This document shows positions 27,731 to 37,037 of a stretch of 64,000 nt of DNA, piece after piece. Position 1 is the stretch's first letter. Each line of letters begins with the position of its first letter. The stretch covers positions 992,001 to 1,056,000 of the forward strand of contig NZ_CP032419.1 of assembly GCF_003595175.1 (NCBI RefSeq), given 5' to 3'. The translations under genes were made by a program, and so were the position numbers. This DNA is from Pseudomonas cavernae. GTDB lineage: Bacteria > Pseudomonadota > Gammaproteobacteria > Pseudomonadales > Pseudomonadaceae. The notes under the pieces were generated by a model, which saw only the letters and a list, made by a program, of their open reading frames with translations, did not search any database and was not told the origin of the DNA.

Positions 27731-27805
27731 TTAGAGCGAATCTTTCTATACTTCCTCTAACTCGCAGGTTTAGCGTTTTTGCTGACGAAAAAGGATGTTC
27801 CCATC

Positions 27806-28318
27806 ATGAAGTTACCTTCCTTGGCTGCGCTTGCAGTTTTGTCTTTGGGGTTTGTGGGGGGGGCGCAGGCGGCTGACATCACCTTCGCCGTGGGCCAGAG
27901 CAGCGAATCGACCATGGTGTACCGGCTGGGTGCCCAATTCGACTTCGATCGCAGTTGGTGGCAGAGCTCTGTCGGCCGCCTAACCGGCTACTGGGATGCC
28001 GGTTACACCTACTGGGATGGCGACGAGTCCTCCAGCAATCACAGCCTGTCCTTCGCCCCGGTGTTCGTCTACGAGTTCGCCGGCGAGACGGTGAAACCCT
28101 ATATCGAGGGTGGCATCGGGGTGGCGCTGTTCGCCGACACGGATATGGAGGAGCACGATCTCGGTTCCTCGTTCCAGTTCGAGGATCGTCTCGGCGTCGG
28201 CCTGCGCTTCGCCGGGCAGGAAGTTGGCCTGCGCGCCATCCACTATTCCAACGCCGGGCTGCAAACACCGAACGATGGGGTGGAGGCCTATACCCTGCAT
28301 TACCGGCTGAGCTTCTAA
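27806..28318 (+). CDS. pagL: Lipid A 3-O-deacylase PagL
   Basis: A 170-residue outer-membrane beta-barrel enzyme that removes the ester-linked acyl chain at position 3 of lipid A. Signal peptide 1-23 ends GGAQA. The catalytic His and Ser are seen in RAIHYSNAG (H-x-S of PagL) and a downstream acidic residue lies in NDGVEAY. The protein ends with an aromatic residue (HYRLSF), the usual outer-membrane assembly signal. ATG 27806 has AAGGA ahead. It is the position of P. aeruginosa pagL relative to murI. A long palindromic repeat begins right at its stop codon. Confidence 0.93.
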   Translation: MKLPSLAALAVLSLGFVGGAQAADITFAVGQSSESTMVYRLGAQFDFDRSWWQSSVGRLTGYWDAGYTYWDGDESSSNHSLSFAPVFVYEFAGETVKPYIEGGIGVALFADTDMEEHDLGSSFQFEDRLGVGLRFAGQEVGLRAIHYSNAGLQTPNDGVEAYTLHYRLSF

Positions 28319-28515
28319 GAGCCTGTCTACGATCTGCTGCGCGTCGGCCCAACTGCGTTGAAAACGGCTTCGGAAAGCGGCGTGCCGCTAACGCGCTTTA
28401 GCGCAGCCCGAAGGGCGAGTGAATCGAGTCATGCTCATTTACAACTCGTAAACTCCGCTTCCTCAGCCGTTTTCGCCTTGTTTGACTCTAGCTCGCGAGA
28501 TCGTAAACAGGCTCT
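28318..28515 (+). repeat. Long palindromic element, copy A
   Basis: Its ends AGAGCCTGT and ACAGGCTCT are inverted repeats, starting on the last base of the pagL stop codon. Inner arms GAAAACGGCT and AGCCGTTTTC pair, and the centre has TTTACAACTCGTAAA. An extra module at about 28376-28433 separates the left arm from the centre and resembles 53000-53060 in copy D. Related copies are at 43878, 48640, 52939 and 56891. Confidence 0.85.
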
Positions 28516-28524
28516 AAGCGCTTA

Positions 28525-28568
28525 GCCCCCATAAACAACCGGGTCAAGAGCCCGGTTTTTTATGGGGG
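28525..28568 (+). terminator. Rho-independent terminator after pagL and repeat A
   Basis: AACCGGG and CCCGGTT pair around a short loop, followed by a run of T. An outer stem CCCCCATAAA/TTTATGGGGG extends it. It closes the murI-pagL side and may also serve the convergent cysteine-cluster gene. Confidence 0.85.
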
Positions 28569-28622
28569 CGCTAATTGACTGGTTTGTCCTGCCGCAAGGG
28601 CGCTGCCGGCAATGCTGCCGGG

Positions 28623-28940
28623 TCAGCGATAAATGCCGGTCATTCCGCGACGCTCGTCGAGGCACTCGGCCGAACTCATCTCGAACTCGCGGCAGATCAG
28701 CGGCCGTTGCTCGTAGATGCTGCACAGCATGCTGTCGCGATCCAGCGCAGCGCACCAGCCGTCGTCCAGGCGGCGCATCACCTCACCGCCCCAGGCGTCG
28801 GTTTCGATAAAACGTTGGGGGACGCCGGTATCGGTGATCAGCAGGACTTCCAGTTGGCAGCAGCAGGCCGCGCAGTTGGAGCAGTGGGCGACCGGCTCGC
28901 TGGGCAGTTGGGTATGGGGGATCTGGGCGCTGTTGGTCAT
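28623..28940 (-). CDS. YkgJ-family cysteine-cluster protein
   Basis: A 105-residue protein with the N-terminal metal-binding cluster CSNCAACCC (C-x2-C-x2-CCC) and later Cys in DGWCAAL, SMLCSIYEQRPLICREFEM. This is the YkgJ/UPF0153 family, thought to bind an iron-sulfur cluster or zinc. ATG 28940 (MTNSAQIPHTQLPSEP) is chosen. A longer in-frame extension is Pro/Ala-rich and overlaps the downstream part of the oxidoreductase gene. It lies 148 bp after the renalase-like gene on the same strand. Confidence 0.85.
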   Translation of the reverse strand: MTNSAQIPHTQLPSEPVAHCSNCAACCCQLEVLLITDTGVPQRFIETDAWGGEVMRRLDDGWCAALDRDSMLCSIYEQRPLICREFEMSSAECLDERRGMTGIYR

Positions 28941-29088
28941 GGGCGCGCAGTGTAAGGCAGGCACGTCTGAGTGTGGGGGCAAGCCGACCGGCGAGGCTGA
29001 TCGAGACGGGCTGGCGCCGCGTCGATCAGCGGGGGATGCCAGGGGTGGCGCCAGCTGTAGCCCGCAGGAGAGTTTGGCGGCCAGGGGA

Positions 29089-30117
<1,029 letters not shown>

Positions 30118-30266
30118 TTATCCCGCCAGCCTTATTGTGAGTATGCGCCGTCGGCGGTGATCGCGTCGTGCTCATGTAGGACGGTAAGTCGTCCGAAAAA
30201 AGGCACGCATTGGCGTCATAAACCACGCTTACCTCTACTGAGCCTAGGCCATGCGAGGAGAATGCC

Positions 30267-31169
30267 ATGCACATATTGTTGACCGGTGGTACAGGTTTGA
30301 TCGGTCGCGCCCTGTGTCGTCACTGGTTGGCGCAGGGGCAGCGGATCAGCGTCTGGAGTCGCCGCCCGCAGCAGGTCGCCAGCCTCTGCGGCGCGCAGGT
30401 GCGCGGCATCGGCCGGCTCGAGGAGCTGACCGATGAGCCGCTGGATGCGGTGATCAACCTGGCAGGCGCGCCGATTGCCGAGCGGCCATGGACGCACAAG
30501 CGCAAGGCGTTACTCTGGTCCAGCCGGATCGCGCTGACCGAGCAACTGGTGGCCTGGCTGGAGGGCCGCGCACAGAAGCCGGCGGTGCTGGTGTCCGGTT
30601 CGGCGGTGGGCTGGTACGGCGACGGTGGCGAGCGCGAGTTGACCGAAGGCATGCCGCCGGTCAGCGAGGATTTCGGCAGTCAACTGTGCGTGGCCTGGGA
30701 GGAAAGCGCGCAGCGCGCGAGCGCATTGGGCATCCGCGTGGTGCTGGTGCGCACCGGTTTGGTGCTGGCCCGCGACGGTGGTTTCCTCAAGCGCCTGCTG
30801 CCGCCGTTCCGCCTCGGCCTCGGTGGGCCGATCGGCAACGGTCGGCAATGGATGCCGTGGGTTCACCTGGACGACGAAATTGCCGCGATAGATTTTCTCA
30901 TGCGCCATGAGAGCGCCGAGGGTCCTTATAATGCCTGCGCGCCGCAGCCGGTGCGCAACAAGGCCTTCGCCCGCGCGCTCGGCCGTGCCGTGCGGCGTCC
31001 GGCGCTGTTGCCGGTGCCGGCGCTGGTGCTGCGCATCGGCCTGGGCGAGCTGGCCGGGCTGTTGCTCGGCGGCCAGCGGGCGATGCCGGTGCGCCTGGCA
31101 CAGGCCGGCTTCGTTTTTCACTTTACCGATTTGGATCGGGCCCTCGCCAACGTGCTGGAGCCCCGCTGA
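30267..31169 (+). CDS. yfcH: TIGR01777-type NAD-dependent epimerase (YfcH/SDR39U1)
   Basis: A 300-residue extended short-chain dehydrogenase. The Rossmann motif is LLTGGTGLIGRAL, and VSGSAVGWYGDGG, RTGLVLARDGGFLKRLLPPF and PWVHLDDEIAAIDFLM are strongly conserved in this family. The reaction is unknown. GAGGAG lies just ahead of ATG 30267. HemH begins 12 bp after its stop, so they share a transcript, a pairing I recall in other pseudomonads. Confidence 0.88.
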   Translation: MHILLTGGTGLIGRALCRHWLAQGQRISVWSRRPQQVASLCGAQVRGIGRLEELTDEPLDAVINLAGAPIAERPWTHKRKALLWSSRIALTEQLVAWLEGRAQKPAVLVSGSAVGWYGDGGERELTEGMPPVSEDFGSQLCVAWEESAQRASALGIRVVLVRTGLVLARDGGFLKRLLPPFRLGLGGPIGNGRQWMPWVHLDDEIAAIDFLMRHESAEGPYNACAPQPVRNKAFARALGRAVRRPALLPVPALVLRIGLGELAGLLLGGQRAMPVRLAQAGFVFHFTDLDRALANVLEPR

Positions 31170-31181
31170 CTAGGATTGCGC

Positions 31182-32210
31182 ATGACCGACCACGCCCTGC
31201 TGCTCGTCAACCTGGGTTCGCCCGCCTCCACCGACGTGGCCGATGTGCGCCGTTACCTCGATCAGTTCCTCATGGACCCTTACGTGGTCGACCTGCCCTG
31301 GCCGCTGCGGCGCCTGCTGGTGTCGCTGATCCTACTCAAGCGCCCGGCGCAGTCGGCGCATGCCTATGCCTCGATCTGGTGGCCGGAGGGCTCGCCGCTG
31401 ATCGTCATCAGCCGCCAGTTGCAGGAGGCGATGCGCGCGCACTGGCCGCACGGGCCGGTGGAACTGGCCATGCGCTATGGCGAGCCCTCGATCGAACCGG
31501 CGCTGCGTAAGCTGGTCGGGCAGGGGGTGAAACAGGTGACCTTCGCGCCGCTCTATCCGCAGTTCGCCGAGAGCACCACCACTACCGCCATCACCGAGGC
31601 GCGGCGGGTGATCGCCGCGCACCGCCTGCCGCTTGAGGTGCGGGTGCTGGCGCCGTTCTACGCCCAGCCGGACTATCTCGAGGCCCTGGTGGCCAGTGCC
31701 CAGCCCTATCTGCAGAAAGATTTCGATCACCTGCTGCTGAGCTTCCACGGCCTGCCGGAGCGGCATATCCGCAAGCTGGTCAAGCCGCTCGATCCGCAGC
31801 ACGACTTGCGCGCGGTGGACAGCCGCGACGTGCGCGACGAGGTGCTGGCGCGCTGTTACCGCAGCCAGTGCCTGCGCACCGCCGAGCTGTTCGCCGCGCG
31901 CGCCGGTCTGCGCCGGGAACAGTGGTCGGTGTCCTTCCAGTCGCGCCTGGGCCGCGACAAGTGGATCGAGCCCTACACCGAAACCCGCCTCGACGAGCTG
32001 GCTCGGCAGGGGGTGAAGAAGCTCCTGGTGATGTGCCCGGCCTTCGTCGCCGACTGCATCGAGACCCTGGAAGAGATCGGCATGCGCGGCCGCGAGCAGT
32101 TCGAAGCGGCGGGTGGTATCGAGCTGCAACTGGTGCCTTGTCTGAACAGCCAGCAGCAGTGGACGGCGGCGCTGGCTAAACTGGCTGAGGGTGCCAGCGG
32201 CAGTCTGTGA
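31182..32210 (+). CDS. hemH: Ferrochelatase
   Basis: A 342-residue enzyme inserting Fe2+ into protoporphyrin IX, the last step of haem synthesis, complementing hemA at 22876. The N-terminal [23 protein letters not shown], the catalytic His in [13 protein letters not shown], and [15 protein letters not shown] with [17 protein letters not shown] are all ferrochelatase blocks. ATG 31182 is chosen. A TTG two codons earlier is in frame. It follows yfcH closely. Confidence 0.96.
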   Translation: MTDHALLLVNLGSPASTDVADVRRYLDQFLMDPYVVDLPWPLRRLLVSLILLKRPAQSAHAYASIWWPEGSPLIVISRQLQEAMRAHWPHGPVELAMRYGEPSIEPALRKLVGQGVKQVTFAPLYPQFAESTTTTAITEARRVIAAHRLPLEVRVLAPFYAQPDYLEALVASAQPYLQKDFDHLLLSFHGLPERHIRKLVKPLDPQHDLRAVDSRDVRDEVLARCYRSQCLRTAELFAARAGLRREQWSVSFQSRLGRDKWIEPYTETRLDELARQGVKKLLVMCPAFVADCIETLEEIGMRGREQFEAAGGIELQLVPCLNSQQQWTAALAKLAEGASGSL

Positions 32211-32351
32211 CTGCCGGGTCATTCGTGCGAGGGCAGTGCACCGATTCAGTCTGTTGATAATCCCTTGGAGCGATATTAAAAAATCCTTATATCGGCCTAA
32301 GCTGGCGTCACCTTCCAACCGTCGCGCACCGCGTCAGCGGTGCCGAGGAGA

Positions 32352-33755
32352 ATGCCAGTGCACAACAACAATAACGACTATCCCTCCAGCCTTTCGGCCT
32401 GGACCACGGTATCCATCCTCATGGTGGCCTACGTGCTGTCCTTCATCGACCGGCAGATCCTCAACCTGCTGGTCGGCCCGATCCGCCGCGACCTGATGAT
32501 CAGCGACACCGAGATGAGCCTGCTGATGGGCTTGTCCTTCGCCATCTTCTACACCGTTTGCGGCATTCCCCTCGGGCGCTTGGCCGACACTAAGAGCCGG
32601 CGCGGCCTGATCGCCCTCGGCGTGCTGTTCTGGAGCGCCGCCACCGCCGCTTGCGGCATGGCGCGGCTGTACTGGCAGTTCCTGCTGTGCCGCATCGGCG
32701 TCGGCGTCGGCGAGGCGGCGTTGTCGCCGGCCGCCTATTCGTTGATCGCCGACAGCTTCCCCAGCGAGCGTCGCGCCACCGCCATCAGCGTGTATTCCAT
32801 GGGCGTGTATATCGGCTCCGGCCTGGCCTTCCTGCTCGGCGGCCTGGTGATCAAGTTCGCCTCGGCGCAGGGCGATGTGGTCCTGCCGCTGCTCGGTGAA
32901 GTGCGGCCCTGGCAGATGATCTTCCTGATCCTCGGCGCCGCCGGCCTGGCCTTCAGCTTGCTGATGTTGGCCGTGCGTGAGCCGACGCGGCGTGGCGTCG
33001 GTGCCGGCGTGGCAGTACCGCTGAGCGAAGTCGGCCGCTATATCCGCAGCAATCGCAAGACCGTGCTCTGTCACAACCTCGGCTTCGCCGGCCTGGCCTT
33101 CGCCGGCTACGGCAGCGCCGCCTGGATTCCGTCCTTCTTCATCCGCACCTATGGCTGGGACGCCGGCCATGTCGGGGTGGTCTATGGCAGCCTGGTCGCC
33201 GTATTCGGTTGCCTGGGCGTGGTGAGCGGCGGCCGCCTGGCCGACTGGATGGCCAAGCGTGGACGCACCGATGCCAACATGCGCGTCGGTCTGTACGCCG
33301 CCCTCGGTGCGCTGCCGTCGGTGCTGCTGTTCCCACTGGCGGACAGCGGCAATCTGGCCGCGCTGTTGATGGTGCCGTCGATCTTCTTCCTCGCCATGCC
33401 CTTCGGCGTCGCGCCGGCGGCGATCCAGGAAGTCATGCCGAACTCCATGCGCGGCCAGGCTTCGGCCATCTACCTGTTCGTGATCACCTTGCTCGGGCTC
33501 GGCGTTGGCCCGACCGCGGTGGCGCTGGTGACCGACTATGTGTTCGGCGACGACAACGCGCTGCGCTATTCGCTGCTGAGCGTCGGCTGCGTCGTGGTGT
33601 TGTGCTCAATCGTCCTGCTGAGCAAAGGTTTGCAGCCGTACCGCGACAGCCTGCAGCGCCTGCAGCAGTGGGGCATCACCCCGGCCAGTGCTGAAACCAG
33701 CGCGCCACAGCGGCGCAGCGCCACGCTGCTGCGGCCGGGCCTTAGCAGCAAATAA
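32352..33755 (+). CDS. MFS transporter, spinster-like
   Basis: A 467-residue protein with twelve hydrophobic segments. The signature RQILNLLVGPIRRDL after the first helix and GRLADTKSRRGL between helices 2 and 3 (G-x-L-x-D-x-x-x-R-R) place it in the major facilitator superfamily, closest in style to the spinster/hexuronate-type group. ATG 32352 has GAGGAG seven bases upstream. The substrate cannot be inferred. The gene stands alone and ends at a strong terminator shared with uraA. Confidence 0.85.
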   Translation: MPVHNNNNDYPSSLSAWTTVSILMVAYVLSFIDRQILNLLVGPIRRDLMISDTEMSLLMGLSFAIFYTVCGIPLGRLADTKSRRGLIALGVLFWSAATAACGMARLYWQFLLCRIGVGVGEAALSPAAYSLIADSFPSERRATAISVYSMGVYIGSGLAFLLGGLVIKFASAQGDVVLPLLGEVRPWQMIFLILGAAGLAFSLLMLAVREPTRRGVGAGVAVPLSEVGRYIRSNRKTVLCHNLGFAGLAFAGYGSAAWIPSFFIRTYGWDAGHVGVVYGSLVAVFGCLGVVSGGRLADWMAKRGRTDANMRVGLYAALGALPSVLLFPLADSGNLAALLMVPSIFFLAMPFGVAPAAIQEVMPNSMRGQASAIYLFVITLLGLGVGPTAVALVTDYVFGDDNALRYSLLSVGCVVVLCSIVLLSKGLQPYRDSLQRLQQWGITPASAETSAPQRRSATLLRPGLSSK

Positions 33756-33770
33756 ACCCGGCCCCGAACG

Positions 33771-33797
33771 AAAAGCCCCGCAGTGCGGGGCTTTTTT
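33771..33797. terminator. Bidirectional terminator between MFS gene and uraA
   Basis: AAAAGCCCCGC and GCGGGGCTTTTTT form a stem around AGT, with A and T tracts on both sides. It serves both convergent genes. Confidence 0.9.
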
Positions 33798-33808
33798 GTC
33801 GTTGCGGC

Positions 33809-35086
33809 TCAGCTGTCCGGCTGTTCGCCCGGCACCTTGTGTTTCCAGGTCTGGTGCCCGGGCAACAGCAAATTGAGGGCGATGGCGACCACCGCGCAGA
33901 GGGCGATGCCCTTGAGGCCGAAGTCGTCGGCGCCGGTGCCGCTGCCGATCAGCATGCCGCCGATGCCGAACACCAGGGTCACCGAGACGATCACCAGGTT
34001 GCGGGCCTCGGCCAGGTCGACCTGGTGGCGGATCATGGTGTTCATCCCCACCGCGGCGATGGAGCCGAACAGCAGGCAGAGGATGCCGCCCATCACCGGC
34101 ACCGGAATGCTCTGCAGGATGGCGCCGAACTTGCCGATGAAGGCCAGGCCGATGGCGAAGCAGGCCGCCCAGGTCATGATCTTCGGGTTGTAGTTCTTGG
34201 TCAGCATCACCGCGCCGGTGACTTCCGCATAGGTGGTGTTCGGCGGGCCGCCGAACAGGCCGGCGGCCGAAGTGGCCAGGCCGTCGCCGAGCAGGGTGCG
34301 GTGCAGGCCAGGCTTCTTCAGGTAGTCGCGGCCGGTCACGCTGCCCACCGCGATCACCCCGCCGATGTGCTCGATGGCCGGCGCCAGGGCCACCGGCACG
34401 ATGAACAGGATCGCCTGCCAGTTGAATTCCGGGGCGGTGAACTTCGGCAGTTCCAGCCAGGGCGCGGCGGCGATCTTGGCGGTGTCGACCACGCCGAAAT
34501 AGAACGACAGGGCGAAACCCACCAGCACCCCGGAGATGATCGGCACCAGGCGGAAGAAGCCCTTGCCGAACACCGCGACGATCAGGGTGATGAGCAGCGC
34601 CGGCATGGAGATCAGCAGCGCGGTGCGGTAGGGCACCAGTTCGCTGCCGTCACCGCCCTTGCCCATCGCCATGTTGGCGGCGATTGGCGCCATCGCCAGG
34701 CCGATGGCGATGATCACCGGGCCGATCACCACCGGCGGCAGCAGGCGGTCGATGAAACCGATGCCCTTGAGCTTCACCGCCAGGCCGAGGAAGGTGTAGA
34801 CGAAGCCGGCGGCGACCACCCCGCCCATGGTCGCGGCCAGGCCGAACTGGCCCTTGGCGAGGATGATCGGGGTGATGAAGGCAAACGAGGAGGCGAGGAA
34901 CACCGGCACCTGGCGGCCGGTCACCGACTGGAACAGCAGGGTGCCGAGGCCGGCGGTGAACAGCGCGACGTTGGGGTCGAGGCCGGTGATCAGCGGCATC
35001 AGCACCAGCGCGCCGAAGGCGACGAACAGCATCTGCGCGCCGGAAATCACCTGGCGCCAGAGGGGGTCGTTGAATTCGCTGCTCAT
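33809..35086 (-). CDS. uraA: Uracil permease (NCS2 family)
   Basis: A 425-residue symporter with about 14 hydrophobic segments. The NCS2 motif Q-N/H-G is seen as IPVALAPAIEHIGGV and GDGLATSAAGLFGGPPNTTYAEVTGAV, the typical uracil/xanthine permease region. Its start lies 3 bp after the upp stop, so upp-uraA is one operon for uracil uptake and salvage to UMP with PRPP from prs. Expected in the inner membrane. Confidence 0.93.
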   Translation of the reverse strand: MSSEFNDPLWRQVISGAQMLFVAFGALVLMPLITGLDPNVALFTAGLGTLLFQSVTGRQVPVFLASSFAFITPIILAKGQFGLAATMGGVVAAGFVYTFLGLAVKLKGIGFIDRLLPPVVIGPVIIAIGLAMAPIAANMAMGKGGDGSELVPYRTALLISMPALLITLIVAVFGKGFFRLVPIISGVLVGFALSFYFGVVDTAKIAAAPWLELPKFTAPEFNWQAILFIVPVALAPAIEHIGGVIAVGSVTGRDYLKKPGLHRTLLGDGLATSAAGLFGGPPNTTYAEVTGAVMLTKNYNPKIMTWAACFAIGLAFIGKFGAILQSIPVPVMGGILCLLFGSIAAVGMNTMIRHQVDLAEARNLVIVSVTLVFGIGGMLIGSGTGADDFGLKGIALCAVVAIALNLLLPGHQTWKHKVPGEQPDS

Positions 35087-35089
35087 CGA

Positions 35090-35728
35090 TCAGGCGTCCT
35101 TCTGCTTGGTGCCGAAGATCTTGTCGCCGGCATCGCCGAGGCCGGGAATGATGTAGCCGTGCTCGTTCAGGCGCTCATCGATGGAGGCGGTGAAGATCAT
35201 CACGTCCGGGTGGGCGGCGTTGACCGTCTTGATCCCTTCCGGCGCGGCGACCAGCACCATGGCGCGGATTTCCTTGCAGCCGGCGCGCTTGAGCAGGTCG
35301 ATGGTGGCGACCAGCGAGCCGCCGGTGGCCAGCATCGGGTCGATGATCAGCGCTAGGCGTTCGTCGATCTCCGGCGCCAGCTTCTCCAGGTAGGTGTGCG
35401 CCTCCAGGGTCTCCTCGTTGCGCGCGACCCCGACGGCGCTGACCTTGGCCCCGGGGATCAGGCTGAGCACGCCGTCGAGCATGCCGATGCCGGCGCGCAG
35501 GATCGGCACCACGGTGATCTTCTTGCCGGCGATCTTCTCCACCGTGACGGTGCCGCACCAGCCTTGAATGTCGTAGCTCTCCAGCGGCAGATCCTGGGTC
35601 GCCTCGTAGGTGAGCAGGGCGCCCACTTCCTGGGCCAATTCGCGGAAGTTCTTCGTACTGATGTCGGCGCGGCGCATCAGGCCGAGCTTGTGGCGGATCA
35701 GCGGGTGGCGGATCTCACGGATGGGCAT
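35090..35728 (-). CDS. upp: Uracil phosphoribosyltransferase
   Basis: A 212-residue enzyme converting uracil and PRPP to UMP. The PRPP loop is [17 protein letters not shown], and [13 protein letters not shown] at the N-terminus and [13 protein letters not shown] at the C-terminus are diagnostic. It is the first gene of the upp-uraA operon. Its promoter should lie in the 274-bp gap shared with the divergent hpt gene. Cytoplasmic. Confidence 0.96.
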   Translation of the reverse strand: MPIREIRHPLIRHKLGLMRRADISTKNFRELAQEVGALLTYEATQDLPLESYDIQGWCGTVTVEKIAGKKITVVPILRAGIGMLDGVLSLIPGAKVSAVGVARNEETLEAHTYLEKLAPEIDERLALIIDPMLATGGSLVATIDLLKRAGCKEIRAMVLVAAPEGIKTVNAAHPDVMIFTASIDERLNEHGYIIPGLGDAGDKIFGTKQKDA

Positions 35729-36002
35729 GGCAGGGGTCTCCGGCGGGCGGGCAAAAAAATTGCGTTAGAGTAAAGCATTCGCTATGCCAAATGAGGGCTG
35801 AGGGGCAGGTCATGAAGATTTTCTGGCCGGGTGGACAGAAATGCCCGCGCCAGCTGCCGCTGAGTATGGCTGACGCTGGTCCGCCGGGGGTTGCTCCGGG
35901 GCAAGCGGATGAGTACCTTTGCCGACTTTTATTTTGACGCCCTGATCAACTTCTTCGGAAGACGACAGCGCCGCTCCCGCAGAGTTGATGAGAGGAAATA
36001 CC

Positions 36003-36560
36003 ATGTCCGTTGATCTCGCCCACATCCGCCAGGTGATGGCGGAGGCCGATTGCCTGTATCCCGAGGCCGAAGTCGAAGCTGCCATCGACCACGTCGCCGC
36101 GGCGATCAATGGCGAGCTGGCCGAGCGCAATCCGGTGGTGTTCTGCGTGATGAACGGCGGCCTGATCTTCGCCGGCAAGCTGCTGCCGAAGCTCGGCTTT
36201 CCGCTCGAACTGTCCTACCTGCACGCCACCCGCTACCGCAGTGAAACCACCGGCGGCGAGCTGTTCTGGAAAGCCAAACCGGAGCTGTCGTTCATCGACC
36301 GCGACGTGCTGATCATCGACGACATCCTCGATGAGGGGCACACCCTCGGCGCCATCGTCGATTTCTGCCAGCACGCCGGCGCCGCCAACGTGCATATCGC
36401 CGTGTTGATCGACAAGACCCACGACCGCAAGGCGCGCCAGGACCTCAAGGCCAACTACGTCGGCCTGCCCTGCATCGACCGTTATATCTTCGGCTACGGC
36501 ATGGACTACAAGGGTTACTGGCGCAACGCGCCGGGCATCTATGCGGTCAAGGGACTGTAA
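36003..36560 (+). CDS. hpt: Hypoxanthine-guanine phosphoribosyltransferase
   Basis: A 185-residue purine salvage enzyme. The PRPP-binding signature is RDVLIIDDILDEGHTLGAI, and VFCVMNGGLIFAGKLLPKLGF and the ELSYLHATRYR stretch match the bacterial Hpt family. ATG 36003 with GAGAGGAAA upstream gives the usual length. It forms with the WbuC cupin gene (3-bp gap) a short operon opposite upp-uraA, grouping pyrimidine and purine salvage genes. The leader upstream is GC-rich and has no clear riboswitch. Confidence 0.92.
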   Translation: MSVDLAHIRQVMAEADCLYPEAEVEAAIDHVAAAINGELAERNPVVFCVMNGGLIFAGKLLPKLGFPLELSYLHATRYRSETTGGELFWKAKPELSFIDRDVLIIDDILDEGHTLGAIVDFCQHAGAANVHIAVLIDKTHDRKARQDLKANYVGLPCIDRYIFGYGMDYKGYWRNAPGIYAVKGL

Positions 36561-36563
36561 GGC

Positions 36564-37037
36564 ATGAGCACACCGCGCTTTCTCGACCAACCGCTGTTCA
36601 GCGAACTGGCTGCCCAGGCGCAGGCCAACCCGCGTGGTCGCCAGCACCATAACTTTCATGCCATGGAAGAGCCCTGCCACCGCCTGGCCGTTGGCCTGCA
36701 GCCGCATACTTACATCGCACCGCATCGCCACCTCTCCGTCGACAAGGCGGAAACCCTGCTGGTGCTCAAGGGTCGCCTGGGTCTGCTGATCTTCGACGAG
36801 GCGGGCGAAGTGAGCGCAACACGGGAACTGGCCGCTGGTGGCGAGTGCGTCGGCGTCGACCTGCCGCCCGGCGTGTTCCATTCCTTCGTGGTGTTGGAAG
36901 CCGACAGCCTGCTGTTCGAGTGCAAGGCCGGGCCATACCGGCCCGTTGGCGAAGGCGAACAGGCGCCTTGGGCGCCGCGCGAAGGTGAGGCCGGCGCCCC
37001 GGCCTACTTGGCCTGGATGCGTTCGCTGTTCGCCTGA
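36564..37037 (+). CDS. WbuC-family cupin-fold metalloprotein
   Basis: A 157-residue cupin. The metal-site motif HRHLSVDKAETLLVLKGRLG has two His close together with a Glu, and the second cupin motif is GVDLPPGVFHSFVVLE. This is the WbuC family, known from O-antigen clusters but widespread elsewhere with unknown function. It follows hpt by 3 bp. Its last 34 bp overlap, on the opposite strand, the 3' end of the SulP transporter gene. Confidence 0.82.
   Translation: MSTPRFLDQPLFSELAAQAQANPRGRQHHNFHAMEEPCHRLAVGLQPHTYIAPHRHLSVDKAETLLVLKGRLGLLIFDEAGEVSATRELAAGGECVGVDLPPGVFHSFVVLEADSLLFECKAGPYRPVGEGEQAPWAPREGEAGAPAYLAWMRSLFA

Noticed and set aside
33839..35356. A 505-codon plus-strand frame over uraA and upp, rich in Asp, Gly and His
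   Set aside because: It is antisense to uraA and upp, both supported by strong motifs. No ribosome binding site or known domain.
35812..35940. A possible 42-codon small gene upstream of hpt
   Set aside because: Start ATG 35812 has only a weak ribosome binding site and the product has no recognisable feature. It may be part of the hpt leader.
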